DNA of 64,000 nucleotides from Thermodesulfatator sp. GTDB taxonomy: Bacteria; Desulfobacterota; Thermodesulfobacteria; Thermodesulfobacteriales; Thermodesulfobacteriaceae. The stretch is taken from assembly GCA_027064165.1 (NCBI GenBank), contig JAMOQE010000041.1, forward strand, positions 1 through 64,000, in the 5' to 3' direction. The translations under genes were made by a program, and so were the position numbers. Positions 46,956 to 56,366 of this stretch are shown piece by piece (the first letter of the stretch is position 1; each line of letters starts with the position of its first letter). Below the pieces are notes generated by a model, which searched no databases, was not told the DNA's origin, and saw nothing but the letters and a program-made list of their open reading frames with translations.

Positions 46956-47429
46956 TTGAAAGAAAAAGGAGTGATTGTTATTGGCATAGGGAATCCTAAT
47001 TTTAAAGACGATGGGGTAGGTTTGAGAGTAGTTGAAGAGCTAGAAAAAAAAGGTATAAAAGATACGGTAAAGTATCTTAACATTGACTTAAAAGTGATTG
47101 ACAGCATGAGGGGATATAAAAAAGCTATTATAGTGGATGCAATGAAAACAGGAGCAGAGCCCGGGACAATTGTAGAATTTAATGGTAGAACCACCTGGAA
47201 AAATGTTTATGCCAGTGGGACTCATAGTATGTCAATTTTTGAAGTAATACGCATTGGATATGAAGTTTTTCCAGAAGAAATGCCAGATGAAGTAAAAATT
47301 ATAGGCATAGAAGGGGAAGAAGTGTTATCTTTGGGAATGGAGCTTACTCCTTCAGTAGAAAAAGTAATCCCCGAAGTAGTAGAAAAAATTTTAAATGAGA
47401 TGCAAGAGCATAGTGGAAAAATAGGTTAA
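46956..47429 (+). CDS. hydrogenase maturation protease
   Basis: GIGNPNFKDDGVGLRVVEEL; IVDAMKTGAEPGTI; GTHSMSIFEVI; IGIEGEEV. Confidence 0.88.
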   Translation: MKEKGVIVIGIGNPNFKDDGVGLRVVEELEKKGIKDTVKYLNIDLKVIDSMRGYKKAIIVDAMKTGAEPGTIVEFNGRTTWKNVYASGTHSMSIFEVIRIGYEVFPEEMPDEVKIIGIEGEEVLSLGMELTPSVEKVIPEVVEKILNEMQEHSGKIG

Positions 47430-48329
47430 GCCAAAACCTAAAAATGGAGCCAGAAAAAAATTTAGAATTATTCTTTTTACCAAAGAAAGACTTACAGTGG
47501 AAAGTCCTTTAGTTAAGCCTATTCCTACTATTGCACCTATTATGCAGTAGGTAGTTGAAACCGGCATCCCGAGTATAGTAAACAGGTAGACACAAAGTCC
47601 TGCTCCAAGCTGGGCTGTAAAGCCTGAGAAAGGATCAAGAGAGGTGATGCCTTTTCCTATGGTTTCTATTACTTTATAACTGAGAAGATAACTTCCCAGA
47701 AACACTGCCATACTTCCAAGGGCAAAAATTCCGATATGGTATTTTTGAGGAATTAGATAACATACTGGTCCAAGAACAGTGGCAAGTTCATTAGCTCCTG
47801 TATTAAAAGAAATTAAAGCAGCACTTAATAATAAGAAATTGCGGAGCAATTTTTCTACTTGAGTAAAACTGAACTTTTTTAAAAATTTTTCTAAACAAAT
47901 TCCTAATGTAAAAGAAAAAATTAGTGCAATAAAAGGAGAAATAAACCAGGAGATAATTATAAATTCAAGTTTTTTAAAATTTATATTTGTGCTGGAGGCT
48001 ATAGCTCCACCAATCAGGCAACCTATTATTACTTGATGAGTGGAAAGAGGAAGTTTTTTTATATTGGAAAAAATAACCAAAAATCCTGCAACTGACATAG
48101 CAAGAATAGTAATATTGGTATCAACTTTTACTAATTCTTTTCCTACTGTAGTTAAAACTTTACCGCCTTTTAATAAAATTCCCAGGAATACCAGAACTCC
48201 AAAAAGGAAAATAGCCCGTTTTAGAGAAATAGCTCCAGCGCCTATGCAGATTCCCAATGCATTTGAAGAATCATTGGAGCCTACTCCAAAGGCAATTATA
48301 AGACTTGAGATTAAAGCGAGTTCCCACAT
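47391..48329 (-). CDS. PiT-family inorganic phosphate transporter
   Basis: FGVGSNDSSNALG; FNTGANELATVLGPV; LGMPVSTTYCIIGAIVGIGL. Confidence 0.9.
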   Translation of the reverse strand: MWELALISSLIIAFGVGSNDSSNALGICIGAGAISLKRAIFLFGVLVFLGILLKGGKVLTTVGKELVKVDTNITILAMSVAGFLVIFSNIKKLPLSTHQVIIGCLIGGAIASSTNINFKKLEFIIISWFISPFIALIFSFTLGICLEKFLKKFSFTQVEKLLRNFLLLSAALISFNTGANELATVLGPVCYLIPQKYHIGIFALGSMAVFLGSYLLSYKVIETIGKGITSLDPFSGFTAQLGAGLCVYLFTILGMPVSTTYCIIGAIVGIGLTKGLSTVSLSLVKRIILNFFLAPFLGFGLTYFSTMLLHLI

Positions 48330-48336
48330 CGAAGAG

Positions 48337-48993
48337 TTATGGTAGACAGAGATCTAAAATTGTAAGTTGATCTCCTGCATCCTCAATTATATCACTTATG
48401 GAAGTGAGATAAGTAACAAATCTGGAAAGACTTTCTCCTTCCCAATAATTTTTTACTTCTTTATTTCTTAAATAGCTTGTAAGTTCCAATTTGGCATCGT
48501 CTATTTTTTTTTCAAGCATTCTAATTGCCAGTAAAGTCTCTCTTAGATTATTTCTTTTTGAAAATTCTTTGAATGATAATAATAATAGCTCAGACATTTC
48601 TTGGTTTAATAAATTGATTTGAATACATTTTTCTTTTATAATGTTATCGTATATAGAAGTAGTTATGATGTATTGTAGCTCAAAAGAGGAATGTTTAATA
48701 AAATCAAAACCTTTTTCTACCGTATCAATAAAAAGAAATAGATTGGGTCGTAGATAAGGTAAAAAAGCTCCTTCATAAATTTTTAGAAGTATATTCCTCT
48801 TTATACTATCTGCTTCTCTTTCAAGTTGGTCTATACAAAAACTTTTTTCCATGTCTTGAGTTACTAAGAGATTATGAAGGCATTTTACAGATTTTGAAAA
48901 AATATTCAGGTATTTTTCAACGCTAAGAAATACTTCTTTTTCAAGATTTCTTCCTGAAAAGAATTTTTTAAACACCATAACTCCCTTTGGCAA
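48337..48993 (-). CDS. DUF47/PhoU-like protein
   Basis: Helical PhoU-like sequence directly upstream of the PiT gene. Confidence 0.85.
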   Translation of the reverse strand: MPKGVMVFKKFFSGRNLEKEVFLSVEKYLNIFSKSVKCLHNLLVTQDMEKSFCIDQLEREADSIKRNILLKIYEGAFLPYLRPNLFLFIDTVEKGFDFIKHSSFELQYIITTSIYDNIIKEKCIQINLLNQEMSELLLLSFKEFSKRNNLRETLLAIRMLEKKIDDAKLELTSYLRNKEVKNYWEGESLSRFVTYLTSISDIIEDAGDQLTILDLCLP

Positions 48994-49375
48994 GGCTTAT
49001 TAATTGGGTTGTCAGAATATCAAAAAAAGAAACAACACCTATTATTTTATGTTCTTCTTTAACGAAGACTCTGGCAATATTATGTTGTTCCATAATAGAA
49101 AGTACAGTTTCTATTGGGGTTTCTTTCTCAACGGTGATTACAGGAGTGGAAGCAATTTCATAAACTTTTACCTTTCTTGGGTCAAGTTTCTTTGCCATTA
49201 CTTTGAAGATTATGTCTCGTACAGTAATAATTCCATAATCTCCTTTTTTACATGGTAAGACTAAAAGGGAACGTATTCTTCCTTCTACCATTTTTTCTAT
49301 AGCTTCAAATACAGTAGCATCTGCCGGAATACTTTTTATTTGTGTATTCATTACATCTTTAACTTTGTTCAACAT
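48968..49375 (-). CDS. CBS-domain pair protein
   Basis: VKDVMNTQIKSIPADATVFEAIEKMVEGRIRSLLV...YGIITVRDII...ASTPVITVEKETPIETVLSIMEQHNI. Confidence 0.9.
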   Translation of the reverse strand: MLNKVKDVMNTQIKSIPADATVFEAIEKMVEGRIRSLLVLPCKKGDYGIITVRDIIFKVMAKKLDPRKVKVYEIASTPVITVEKETPIETVLSIMEQHNIARVFVKEEHKIIGVVSFFDILTTQLISLAKGSYGV

Positions 49376-49531
49376 AAAGCCTCCTATGGCAGAGCATTTT
49401 TGTAGGAACTCTTTTAATTTTTAATTATAAACAAGAAGGATATAAAAATCAATAAACTTTAACGCTTTATTATCCGGATGTTTTTAAGTTTTTTATAGGT
49501 TTCTTGCAAGGGTTTTTTGAAGGGCTTTGGG

Positions 49532-49559
49532 TTGACAAAAAATTTTTATATATTATATT
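49532..49559 (+). promoter_or_regulatory. promoter of tRNA-Lys/tRNA-Glu
   Basis: TTGACA, 16-nt spacer, TATATT. Confidence 0.65.
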
Positions 49560-49587
49560 TAGACTTACCATAAGTACGGGAGAGATT

Positions 49588-49660
49588 GGGCCGGTAACTC
49601 AGTCGGTAGAGTATCGGCCTTTTAAGCCGAGAGTCGCAGGTTCGAGTCCTGCCCGGCCCA
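49588..49660 (+). tRNA. tRNA-Lys (TTT)
   Basis: GGGCCGG/CCGGCCC acceptor; anticodon loop CTTTTAA; GGTTCGAGTCC. Confidence 0.95.
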
Positions 49661-49681
49661 TTTTTATGAGTTTTTAAAATT

Positions 49682-49756
49682 GCCCCCATCGTCTAGCCAG
49701 GTCCAGGACACCGGCCTTTCACGCCGGCGGCAGGGGTTCAAATCCCCTTGGGGGCG
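49682..49756 (+). tRNA. tRNA-Glu (TTC)
   Basis: GCCCCCA/TGGGGGC acceptor; anticodon loop CTTTCAC; GGTTCAAATCC. Confidence 0.95.
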
Positions 49757-49778
49757 CTTACTAATCAAATTTTAAAAA

Positions 49779-50453
49779 ATGCCCAGGCCACTGGCAATAG
49801 TCCTTCTTAGCTCTGGAATGGACAGCGCAGTGTGTGCAAGTATTGCTTCTCAATCACATTCTTTAGCTTTTCTACATTTCCAGTATGGACAAAAAGCTCA
49901 GGAAAAAGAGCTGGATTGTTTTAAAAAACTCTGTGATTTTTTTAAGCCTGTTAAAGTAAAAATAGTCTCTTTACCATTTCTTAAAGAAATTGGAGGTTCA
50001 AGTCTTACGGATGTTGAGATGGATATTCCCAATGGAAAGGAAGAGTCTGGTATTCCTTCAACTTATGTACCTTTTAGGAATGGAATATTTTTGAGCATAG
50101 CAGCTTCCTGGGCAGAAGTAATTGGAGCAGAAAAGATATTTATTGGAGTAAATCAGATTGATTTTTCTGGATATCCTGACTGCAGAGGAGAATTTATAGA
50201 GGCTTTTAACCTTGCTATTGATAAAGGTACCAAACCAGAGTCAAATATAAAAATAGAGACACCGCTTTTAAATCTTTCTAAAAAAGAAATATTGAAAACC
50301 GGGCTGGAGCTGGGTACACCATTTCATCTTACATGGTCATGTTATAGAGGGGGAGAAAAGGCCTGTGGTAGGTGTAGTTCCTGTTTATTGAGGTTGAAAG
50401 CATTTAATGAATTGAAAGTTAAGGATCCAGTTCCATATGAAATTGAATTTTAA
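49779..50453 (+). CDS. queC: 7-cyano-7-deazaguanine synthase
   Basis: LLSSGMDSAVCASIA; LHFQYGQKAQEKE; STYVPFRNGIFLSIAASWAEVIGA; CGRCSSCLLR. Confidence 0.93.
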   Translation: MPRPLAIVLLSSGMDSAVCASIASQSHSLAFLHFQYGQKAQEKELDCFKKLCDFFKPVKVKIVSLPFLKEIGGSSLTDVEMDIPNGKEESGIPSTYVPFRNGIFLSIAASWAEVIGAEKIFIGVNQIDFSGYPDCRGEFIEAFNLAIDKGTKPESNIKIETPLLNLSKKEILKTGLELGTPFHLTWSCYRGGEKACGRCSSCLLRLKAFNELKVKDPVPYEIEF

Positions 50454-50832
50454 ATGTCAACAATGTGGAAGCTGTTGTCAGGGAGAAAGTACTATTTCAC
50501 TTACTTCTCAGGATGTTCAAAGAATTGCTTATTTTCTTGGGCTTACTGAAAAAGAATTTTTAAAAAAGTATGCTGTAATAAAGTCAGGGGGAAGGATAGA
50601 ATTAAAAACCAGGAATGGTTTTTGTATATTTTTTGATAAAGACACAAGACAATGTAAAGTACATCCTGTTAAGCCGGAAAAATGTAAGGAATGGCCTTTT
50701 GTAAAGGCTATTTTTGAAGATTACGACAGTTTTAAAATTATAAAAAGTTCCTGTCCCGGTTTGAGAAATGTTACTTGGGAAGAATTGAAACAATTTAAGA
50801 ACTTGAAAAAGACAAAAAATGTTTTAAGATGA
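50437..50832 (+). CDS. YkgJ-type Cys-cluster protein
   Basis: CQQCGSCCQGE; CIFFDKDTRQCKVHPVKPEKCKEWPF. Confidence 0.85.
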   Translation: MKLNFKCQQCGSCCQGESTISLTSQDVQRIAYFLGLTEKEFLKKYAVIKSGGRIELKTRNGFCIFFDKDTRQCKVHPVKPEKCKEWPFVKAIFEDYDSFKIIKSSCPGLRNVTWEELKQFKNLKKTKNVLR

Positions 50833-50871
50833 TAAAAATAGTTAATAAGAAATAGATTAAGAGGTGTTGAA

Positions 50872-51285
50872 ATGGATAAAGAGAAATTAAATTATTATAA
50901 AAGCTTAGGGATTAAGTTGACGCCTCAGAGACTTGCTATTCTTGAATTTCTGGAAGGAAATAAGGAACATCCTTCAGCTGAGGATATTTATAAAGCCATT
51001 AAAATACGTTTTCCCAGTATGTCTTTTGCTACTGTTTACAATACCCTTGAGGTTTTACTTTCCAAAGGTATTGTAAAAGAAATTCTAATAGATGGTTCTA
51101 AGAGGCGATTTGATCCTGATGTAAGTCCTCATCACCATTTTATTTGTAAAAAGTGTGGCAAGATTATAGATGTAAAATGTAAATACGACATTTATTTACC
51201 AGAAGAGCTTAAAGATTGTGAAATAGAAGACTATCAATTAGTATTTTATGGATATTGTAAAGATTGTAAGAAGAGTCGGACTTGA
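50872..51285 (+). CDS. Fur/PerR-family metalloregulator
   Basis: LTPQRLAILEFLEGNKEHPSAEDIYKAIKIRFPSMSFATVYNTLEVL; HHHFICKKCGKI. Confidence 0.95.
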   Translation: MDKEKLNYYKSLGIKLTPQRLAILEFLEGNKEHPSAEDIYKAIKIRFPSMSFATVYNTLEVLLSKGIVKEILIDGSKRRFDPDVSPHHHFICKKCGKIIDVKCKYDIYLPEELKDCEIEDYQLVFYGYCKDCKKSRT

Positions 51286-51309
51286 CAAAATTTTTAGATA
51301 GTTTATTTT
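51282..51309 (+). promoter_or_regulatory. promoter of tRNA-Met
   Basis: TTGACA, 16-nt spacer, TATTTT; the -35 contains the TGA stop of the fur-family gene. Confidence 0.65.
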
Positions 51310-51334
51310 TATAAAGGTTCGGGAAATTTAAAAG

Positions 51335-51408
51335 GGGCCCGTAGCTCAGTTGGTTAGAGCCACCGGCTCATAACCGGAAGGTCCCAGGTTCGAGTCCTGG
51401 CGGGCCCA
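51335..51408 (+). tRNA. tRNA-Met (CAT)
   Basis: GGGCCCG/CGGGCCC acceptor; anticodon loop CTCATAA; GGTTCGAGTCC. Confidence 0.95.
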
Positions 51409-51422
51409 TATAATTTAAATGT

Positions 51423-52211
51423 ATGTCCGTTTCTGTTAAGGATATTTTTAATTTTTTAATTGAATGGGCACCTTTAGAAATAGCTGAATCGTATGATAAT
51501 AATGGTCTTCAAATAGGTTCTTTCCATTCTTCGGTAAAAAGGGTTCTGCTTTCGGTTGATCCCTCTTTAAAGGCAGTTAAAAAGGCTGTTAAAGATTCTT
51601 TTGACCTTATTATTACTCACCATCCTTTGTTTTTTCATCCTTTGAAAAATATAAATAAAGATACTGTGATAGGAGAAAAAATATATCTTCTTATAAAGTC
51701 CCAGATAAATCTTATTTCCTGGCACACGCCTCTTGACAAAGTGGAAGACGGAGTTTCTGAGGCTTTTCTCAAAGAGCTTGGTTTTCAAGGGTCTGGATTT
51801 GTGCTTGAAGAAAAAAGGGAAAATTTTAAAAATTTTGGTCTGGGAAGGGTTGTATATTTAGAAAAATCTATTAAATTGCAGGATTTAGCCCGGTTAATAA
51901 AAAATAGGTTAAACACCTGGGTAATGTTAGTGGGTGATTCGGAGCAGGAAATAAATTCGTTTGCCTTTTGTGGTGGCTCCTGTGGATTTCTCAAAGAGAA
52001 ACTTGGCTCTCTTGGAATAAAAACTCTTGTTACTTGCGATGTAAAGTATCACCTGGCAAAAGATTCCCTGGAAGAAGGATTTAATTTTATTCTTCTTGAT
52101 CATGGAATTTCTGAAAGCCTGGTGCTTAAAACTTTAAGAGAGAAACTTCTTCAACTATTTCCTGTTGATGTGGAGATTTTTAAAGAAGAAAGTCCTTATA
52201 GAATAATATAA
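51423..52211 (+). CDS. Nif3-like dinuclear metal-center protein
   Basis: APLEIAESYDNNGLQIG; DLIITHHPLFFHPLKNI; SWHTPLDKVEDGVSEAFLKELGF. Confidence 0.92.
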   Translation: MSVSVKDIFNFLIEWAPLEIAESYDNNGLQIGSFHSSVKRVLLSVDPSLKAVKKAVKDSFDLIITHHPLFFHPLKNINKDTVIGEKIYLLIKSQINLISWHTPLDKVEDGVSEAFLKELGFQGSGFVLEEKRENFKNFGLGRVVYLEKSIKLQDLARLIKNRLNTWVMLVGDSEQEINSFAFCGGSCGFLKEKLGSLGIKTLVTCDVKYHLAKDSLEEGFNFILLDHGISESLVLKTLREKLLQLFPVDVEIFKEESPYRII

Positions 52212-52232
52212 ATATAAAAACTGGAGGGAGGA

Positions 52233-52988
52233 ATGCAAGAAGAGATTAAAAGGCTTATTGAGCTTCAAAAACTTGATCTTGAGATTATCAGTATAGAAAA
52301 GTCCATTCAAAATATTCCTCAATCTTTGCAAAAGGCTCAAAAAGCCCAGGAGGAACTTTTGAAAAAGATAAATGAGCTTAAAGTCCTTATAGAGGAAAAG
52401 AAAAAGCAAAAGGATCTTTTTGAAAGTGAATTAAAAGAAGAGTATCATAGATTAAAAGTTACTCAGGCAAGGCTTATTCAGATAAGGGGTTCAAGGGAAT
52501 ATCAGCTTCTTTTAAGAGAAATAGAGGAGATTAAAAAAGCCAATAAACAAAAAGAAGAAGAAATTTTAAAACTTATGGAAGAAATAGAAGGCCTTGAAAA
52601 GGAAAAAGAGGAGCTTGAAAAAAAGCTGGAGGAAGTTAATCAGAAGTTAAAAGAGGAACAGGATAAATTTAATGCTTATTGTGAAGAGCTTTCAAATAAT
52701 AAAGAAAAGCTGCTGCAGAAAAGGCAGGAGATAGCAGAAAAGATTCCCGCAAGGCTTCTTAAGAAATACGAATCTGTAAAGGCGAAAAAAGGAGGGGTAG
52801 GGATTGCACCGGTAATCAACGCAGTATGTGAAGGATGTCATATGGCGATTCCACCTCAGCTTTATAATGAATTACAAAAGGACAATAGGTATTATGAATG
52901 TCCGCATTGTAAGAGACTTATTTTTTATAAAAAGATTTACATGCCAGAAGAAGAGGATGAGAAGGGAAAACAGGCTGTTTCAAAATGA
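52233..52988 (+). CDS. coiled-coil zinc-ribbon protein (C4-type, DUF164/CdsZ-like)
   Basis: Long coiled coil then VCEGCHMAIPPQLYNEL...YYECPHCKRLIFY. Confidence 0.9.
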   Translation: MQEEIKRLIELQKLDLEIISIEKSIQNIPQSLQKAQKAQEELLKKINELKVLIEEKKKQKDLFESELKEEYHRLKVTQARLIQIRGSREYQLLLREIEEIKKANKQKEEEILKLMEEIEGLEKEKEELEKKLEEVNQKLKEEQDKFNAYCEELSNNKEKLLQKRQEIAEKIPARLLKKYESVKAKKGGVGIAPVINAVCEGCHMAIPPQLYNELQKDNRYYECPHCKRLIFYKKIYMPEEEDEKGKQAVSK

Positions 52989-53806
52989 AACTTCCTGACA
53001 TTCAAAGTTCTTCTCCCGAAGAAAAAATTCCCATTGACAAGGTAGGTATAAAAAATCTTAGATATCCTATTAAAGTCCTTGATAAGTCCAAAGGGTTTCA
53101 GTCCACAATAGCAGAGCTTAATCTTTATGTAGATTTACCTTCTGAGTTCAAAGGCACTCACATGAGCAGATTTATAGAAGTATTAAATGAGTTTAAGGAC
53201 GAGATTCATGTGAAAAATATAAAAAACATTCTTGACAGGCTTAAGGAAAAACTCAATGCCAGATCCGCGCATATAGAGATTTTTTTTCCTTATTTTATTG
53301 AAAAAAAGGCCCCTGTAACCAAGGCTGCGGGTCTTATGGAATATCAGGTATTTTTAAAGGCAGCAGTATTTAAAAGGAAAAGGGATCTTGTTCTTGGAGT
53401 AAAAGTGCCTATTATGACACTTTGTCCATGTTCAAAGAGTATAAGCAAATACGGAGCTCATAATCAGAGGGGAGTTGCAACTGTAACTGTAAGGTTTAAA
53501 AAGTTTGTCTGGATTGAAGATTTAATAAACCTTGTGGAGACCTGTGCTTCAAGTCCACTGTATCCCATTCTTAAAAGGCCTGACGAAAAATTTGTTACAG
53601 AGCAGGCTTACGAGAACCCCAAATTTGTGGAAGATGTAGCAAGAGAAATAGCAGCCAGGCTTTTAAAATTCCCTGAAATCACCTGGTTTTATATAGAGGT
53701 TGAAAATTTTGAATCCATTCACTGGCATAATGCTTATGCCTGCCTGGAAATAAAAAAAACAAAAAGTTTTTATTCCTCCTCTTCTTCAATCTCTATTTCC
53801 AGATAG
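52985..53806 (+). CDS. folE2: GTP cyclohydrolase FolE2/MptA type
   Basis: IDKVGIKNLRYPIKVLDKSKGFQSTIAELNLYVDLPSEFKGTHMSRFIEVL; MTLCPCSKSISKYGAHNQRG. Confidence 0.94.
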   Translation: MKLPDIQSSSPEEKIPIDKVGIKNLRYPIKVLDKSKGFQSTIAELNLYVDLPSEFKGTHMSRFIEVLNEFKDEIHVKNIKNILDRLKEKLNARSAHIEIFFPYFIEKKAPVTKAAGLMEYQVFLKAAVFKRKRDLVLGVKVPIMTLCPCSKSISKYGAHNQRGVATVTVRFKKFVWIEDLINLVETCASSPLYPILKRPDEKFVTEQAYENPKFVEDVAREIAARLLKFPEITWFYIEVENFESIHWHNAYACLEIKKTKSFYSSSSSISISR

Positions 53807-53976
53807 GAATGTCCACATTCATAACACTTTATATCAAGAACCCCTTCGAGCAGGGCCACATATAAAGTATCTCCTCCACAAACTTTACAGACTTCTCCTA
53901 TATTTTCTTCTTTTATAGCTTCTAAAATGTCTTCTTTAATTTCATCCGGAATATCTGGATCAAAGATTACTTTCAT
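53770..53976 (-). CDS. small zinc-ribbon protein
   Basis: CKVCGGDTLYV...IKCYECGHSYLEIEIEEEEE. Confidence 0.7.
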   Translation of the reverse strand: MKVIFDPDIPDEIKEDILEAIKEENIGEVCKVCGGDTLYVALLEGVLDIKCYECGHSYLEIEIEEEEE

Positions 53977-54072
53977 GTAGCCTCCTTAATTGGGACTTGC
54001 TTTTAAATAATATCAAAAAAGTAACATTTGTAAAGAGAATTTTATTAATTTTGTATAAAAATTTTCTCAAAA

Positions 54073-55398
54073 TCAAGAAATTTCATTTAAAGTAGCCGGC
54101 TTTCTTTGTAAGAAGTATTCTAATAGCTCGGGTCCGCTTTTAAAGAAGAGCGGAGATCTATAAGCCTCCCTTTCGCAGAAATTGATTTCACCCTTTTTTT
54201 CTTTTGCTTTAGTAGAATCAAAGATAGCAAAGGGAACCGGTTTTGACGAATGAGTTCTTATAGAAACAGGAGTTAAATGGTCACAGCATACTAAAATTCT
54301 ATATTTGTCTGTTATGGTTACAATTTTTTCTAAAAGATATCTTACCACTCTTCTATCAAAATCATCTATAGCTTTTATTTTCAATTCAAGTGATCCTTCG
54401 TGAGAAACTTCATCAGGGGCTTCTACATGAATTACCACAAAATCGTGCTGTTTAAGGGCTTCTATGGCATAATCTACTTTGCCTTCGTAATTTGTATCAA
54501 TATAACCTGTAGCACCTGGCACTTCTATTACGGTAAGAGAAGCAAGTTTAGCAAGCCCTTTTATTAAGTCCACAGCAGAAATAGCAGCACCTTTAAGCTT
54601 CCACTTCTTTTCAAAAGGTTCAAGTTCTGGCATTCTTCCCTGTCCCCAGGGCCAGATAGCATTGGCAGGGGGTTTGTTTTCAAATTTCCTTTTCTGATTT
54701 ATTGGATGCTTTTCAAGAATTTCTATAGCCTTTAAAATAAATTCTTTTAAATAAGGCTCTTCTTCATAGGCTTTAAACGCAAACCATACGCTTTTCCCCA
54801 GAAGATCATGAGGAGGATAGGTGTGAAGTCCTCCAGAACCTCCTTTCCATATAAGGATGTGTCTATAACTTACTCCTGGAAAGATCTCAATTTTATCTGT
54901 GCCTGCATTACGGTTAATGCTTTCTATAAGCTGAATAGCTTCTTCTGTGGAAATGTGTCCGGCAGAGTAGTCTTCCATAATTAAGTCTTTACCGTCAAAT
55001 TTAAGGGTAACTAAATTACATCTATAAGCTACATCCTCTGGTTTCATTACAATGTTTCTACTGGCAGCTTCAATAGGTCCCCTTCCTGTGTATTTTTCTT
55101 CAGGAGGATAACCTAAAAGCCCCATAATAGCTACATCAGAACCTGGATGCATGCCAGAGGGCACAGTCTGACAGGAACCTATTTCTCCATAGGAAGCAAT
55201 AAAATCCATACCCGGGGTTATCGCTACTTCAAGAGGGGTTTTTCCATCAAGCTCCTTCATAAAAAAATCACCCATTCCATCTCCTATAAGCAGGATATAC
55301 TTCATACCTTCCGGAATTTCTTCCAGAAAGACTACATCATCTAAACGCCCTTCTTCCTGCTTTATTTCAGAAAATTCGGTTTTTTTCTTTCTTCCCAT
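54073..55398 (-). CDS. apgM: cofactor-independent phosphoglycerate mutase (ApgM type)
   Basis: ILLIGDGMGDFFMKELDGKTPLEVAITPGMDFIASYGEIGSCQTVPSGMHPGSDVAIMGLLGY. Confidence 0.93.
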   Translation of the reverse strand: MGRKKKTEFSEIKQEEGRLDDVVFLEEIPEGMKYILLIGDGMGDFFMKELDGKTPLEVAITPGMDFIASYGEIGSCQTVPSGMHPGSDVAIMGLLGYPPEEKYTGRGPIEAASRNIVMKPEDVAYRCNLVTLKFDGKDLIMEDYSAGHISTEEAIQLIESINRNAGTDKIEIFPGVSYRHILIWKGGSGGLHTYPPHDLLGKSVWFAFKAYEEEPYLKEFILKAIEILEKHPINQKRKFENKPPANAIWPWGQGRMPELEPFEKKWKLKGAAISAVDLIKGLAKLASLTVIEVPGATGYIDTNYEGKVDYAIEALKQHDFVVIHVEAPDEVSHEGSLELKIKAIDDFDRRVVRYLLEKIVTITDKYRILVCCDHLTPVSIRTHSSKPVPFAIFDSTKAKEKKGEINFCEREAYRSPLFFKSGPELLEYFLQRKPATLNEIS

Positions 55399-55414
55399 TT
55401 ATATGCCTCCTTTT

Positions 55415-56125
55415 TTAGAAAATTTTTGCTATCAAAAATGCTAATTTAAAAAATAAGAAGAAGAAAACAGTTAACAAGATCTGACTCAAAAAATCTGTAG
55501 GAACAATGAGAAGAGAAAGAGTATAGAATATACCTAAGAAATAGAGTCTTTTCTTTCTGTAAAATTCTTTGGTGATTATTTCTTCTTTTATAAGCAGGGC
55601 AAAAAAAAGAGGTATTTCAAAGATAAATACAGTAAAAAGCAAAGTTTTCAGTAAAAAGATAAGAAAAAGACCAATTTTGAGATTTGCTTCAAACCCTTCG
55701 CCAAAGTATAAAAAAATTTTGAGAATAAATGGAATTACGAAGAAATATCCGGTTATTAGTCCTATTATACCAAGAATTATAGCAGTGCCCACAAGTTTTT
55801 TAAAAAATTTTTTTTCTTCTTCATAAAATTCAGGAGATATGGCACGCCAGAGTTGAGCCATTAAAAGAGGAAGGGTAATTATAAGAGCAAGATAAAAAGT
55901 AGCCCGCAGCACTACCATAAGAGCTTCTTCAAGACTTGTAAAAACAAGGGCTTCTCCTCCAAGGAGATGAAAATAAGGAAAAACTAAATAAGGAAACACC
56001 TTCGGGAAAAGAAAAAAACACAAGGCCCAGGTGACAAAAAAAATGGATATAAATATAATTAATTCTTTTCTGATTCTTCCTAAGGTTTTAACCTGAAAAA
56101 CTTTATTTAAAACTGTTTTTTTCAT
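55415..56125 (-). CDS. tatC: Sec-independent translocase TatC
   Basis: Polytopic protein: RIRKELIIFISIFFVTWALCFFLF; FYEEEKKFF; adjacent to TatA/B-like gene. Confidence 0.88.
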   Translation of the reverse strand: MKKTVLNKVFQVKTLGRIRKELIIFISIFFVTWALCFFLFPKVFPYLVFPYFHLLGGEALVFTSLEEALMVVLRATFYLALIITLPLLMAQLWRAISPEFYEEEKKFFKKLVGTAIILGIIGLITGYFFVIPFILKIFLYFGEGFEANLKIGLFLIFLLKTLLFTVFIFEIPLFFALLIKEEIITKEFYRKKRLYFLGIFYTLSLLIVPTDFLSQILLTVFFFLFFKLAFLIAKIF

Positions 56126-56364
56126 TTCTTCTCTTTTAGAGAATGAACTTCAGTAGCCAAATTTTCTATTTCTTTTTTTGCTTCCTTAAGGTCTTCTTCT
56201 ATTTCTTCAAGTTCCAGCTCTTTTTTTATTTCTTCTACCCCTTTTTTAAGCTCAAGGGAAAGTTTGGCAAGAAATTTTCCCACTTCTGGCAATTTTTCAG
56301 GCCCTAAAACAATAAGGGCTACAAGAAAGATTATCACTGCCTCTGAAAATCCTATATTAAACAT
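56122..56364 (-). CDS. TatA/TatB family protein
   Basis: MFNIGFSEAVIIFLVALIVLGPEKLPEVGKFLAKL. Confidence 0.9.
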   Translation of the reverse strand: MFNIGFSEAVIIFLVALIVLGPEKLPEVGKFLAKLSLELKKGVEEIKKELELEEIEEDLKEAKKEIENLATEVHSLKEKK

Positions 56365-56366
56365 GC

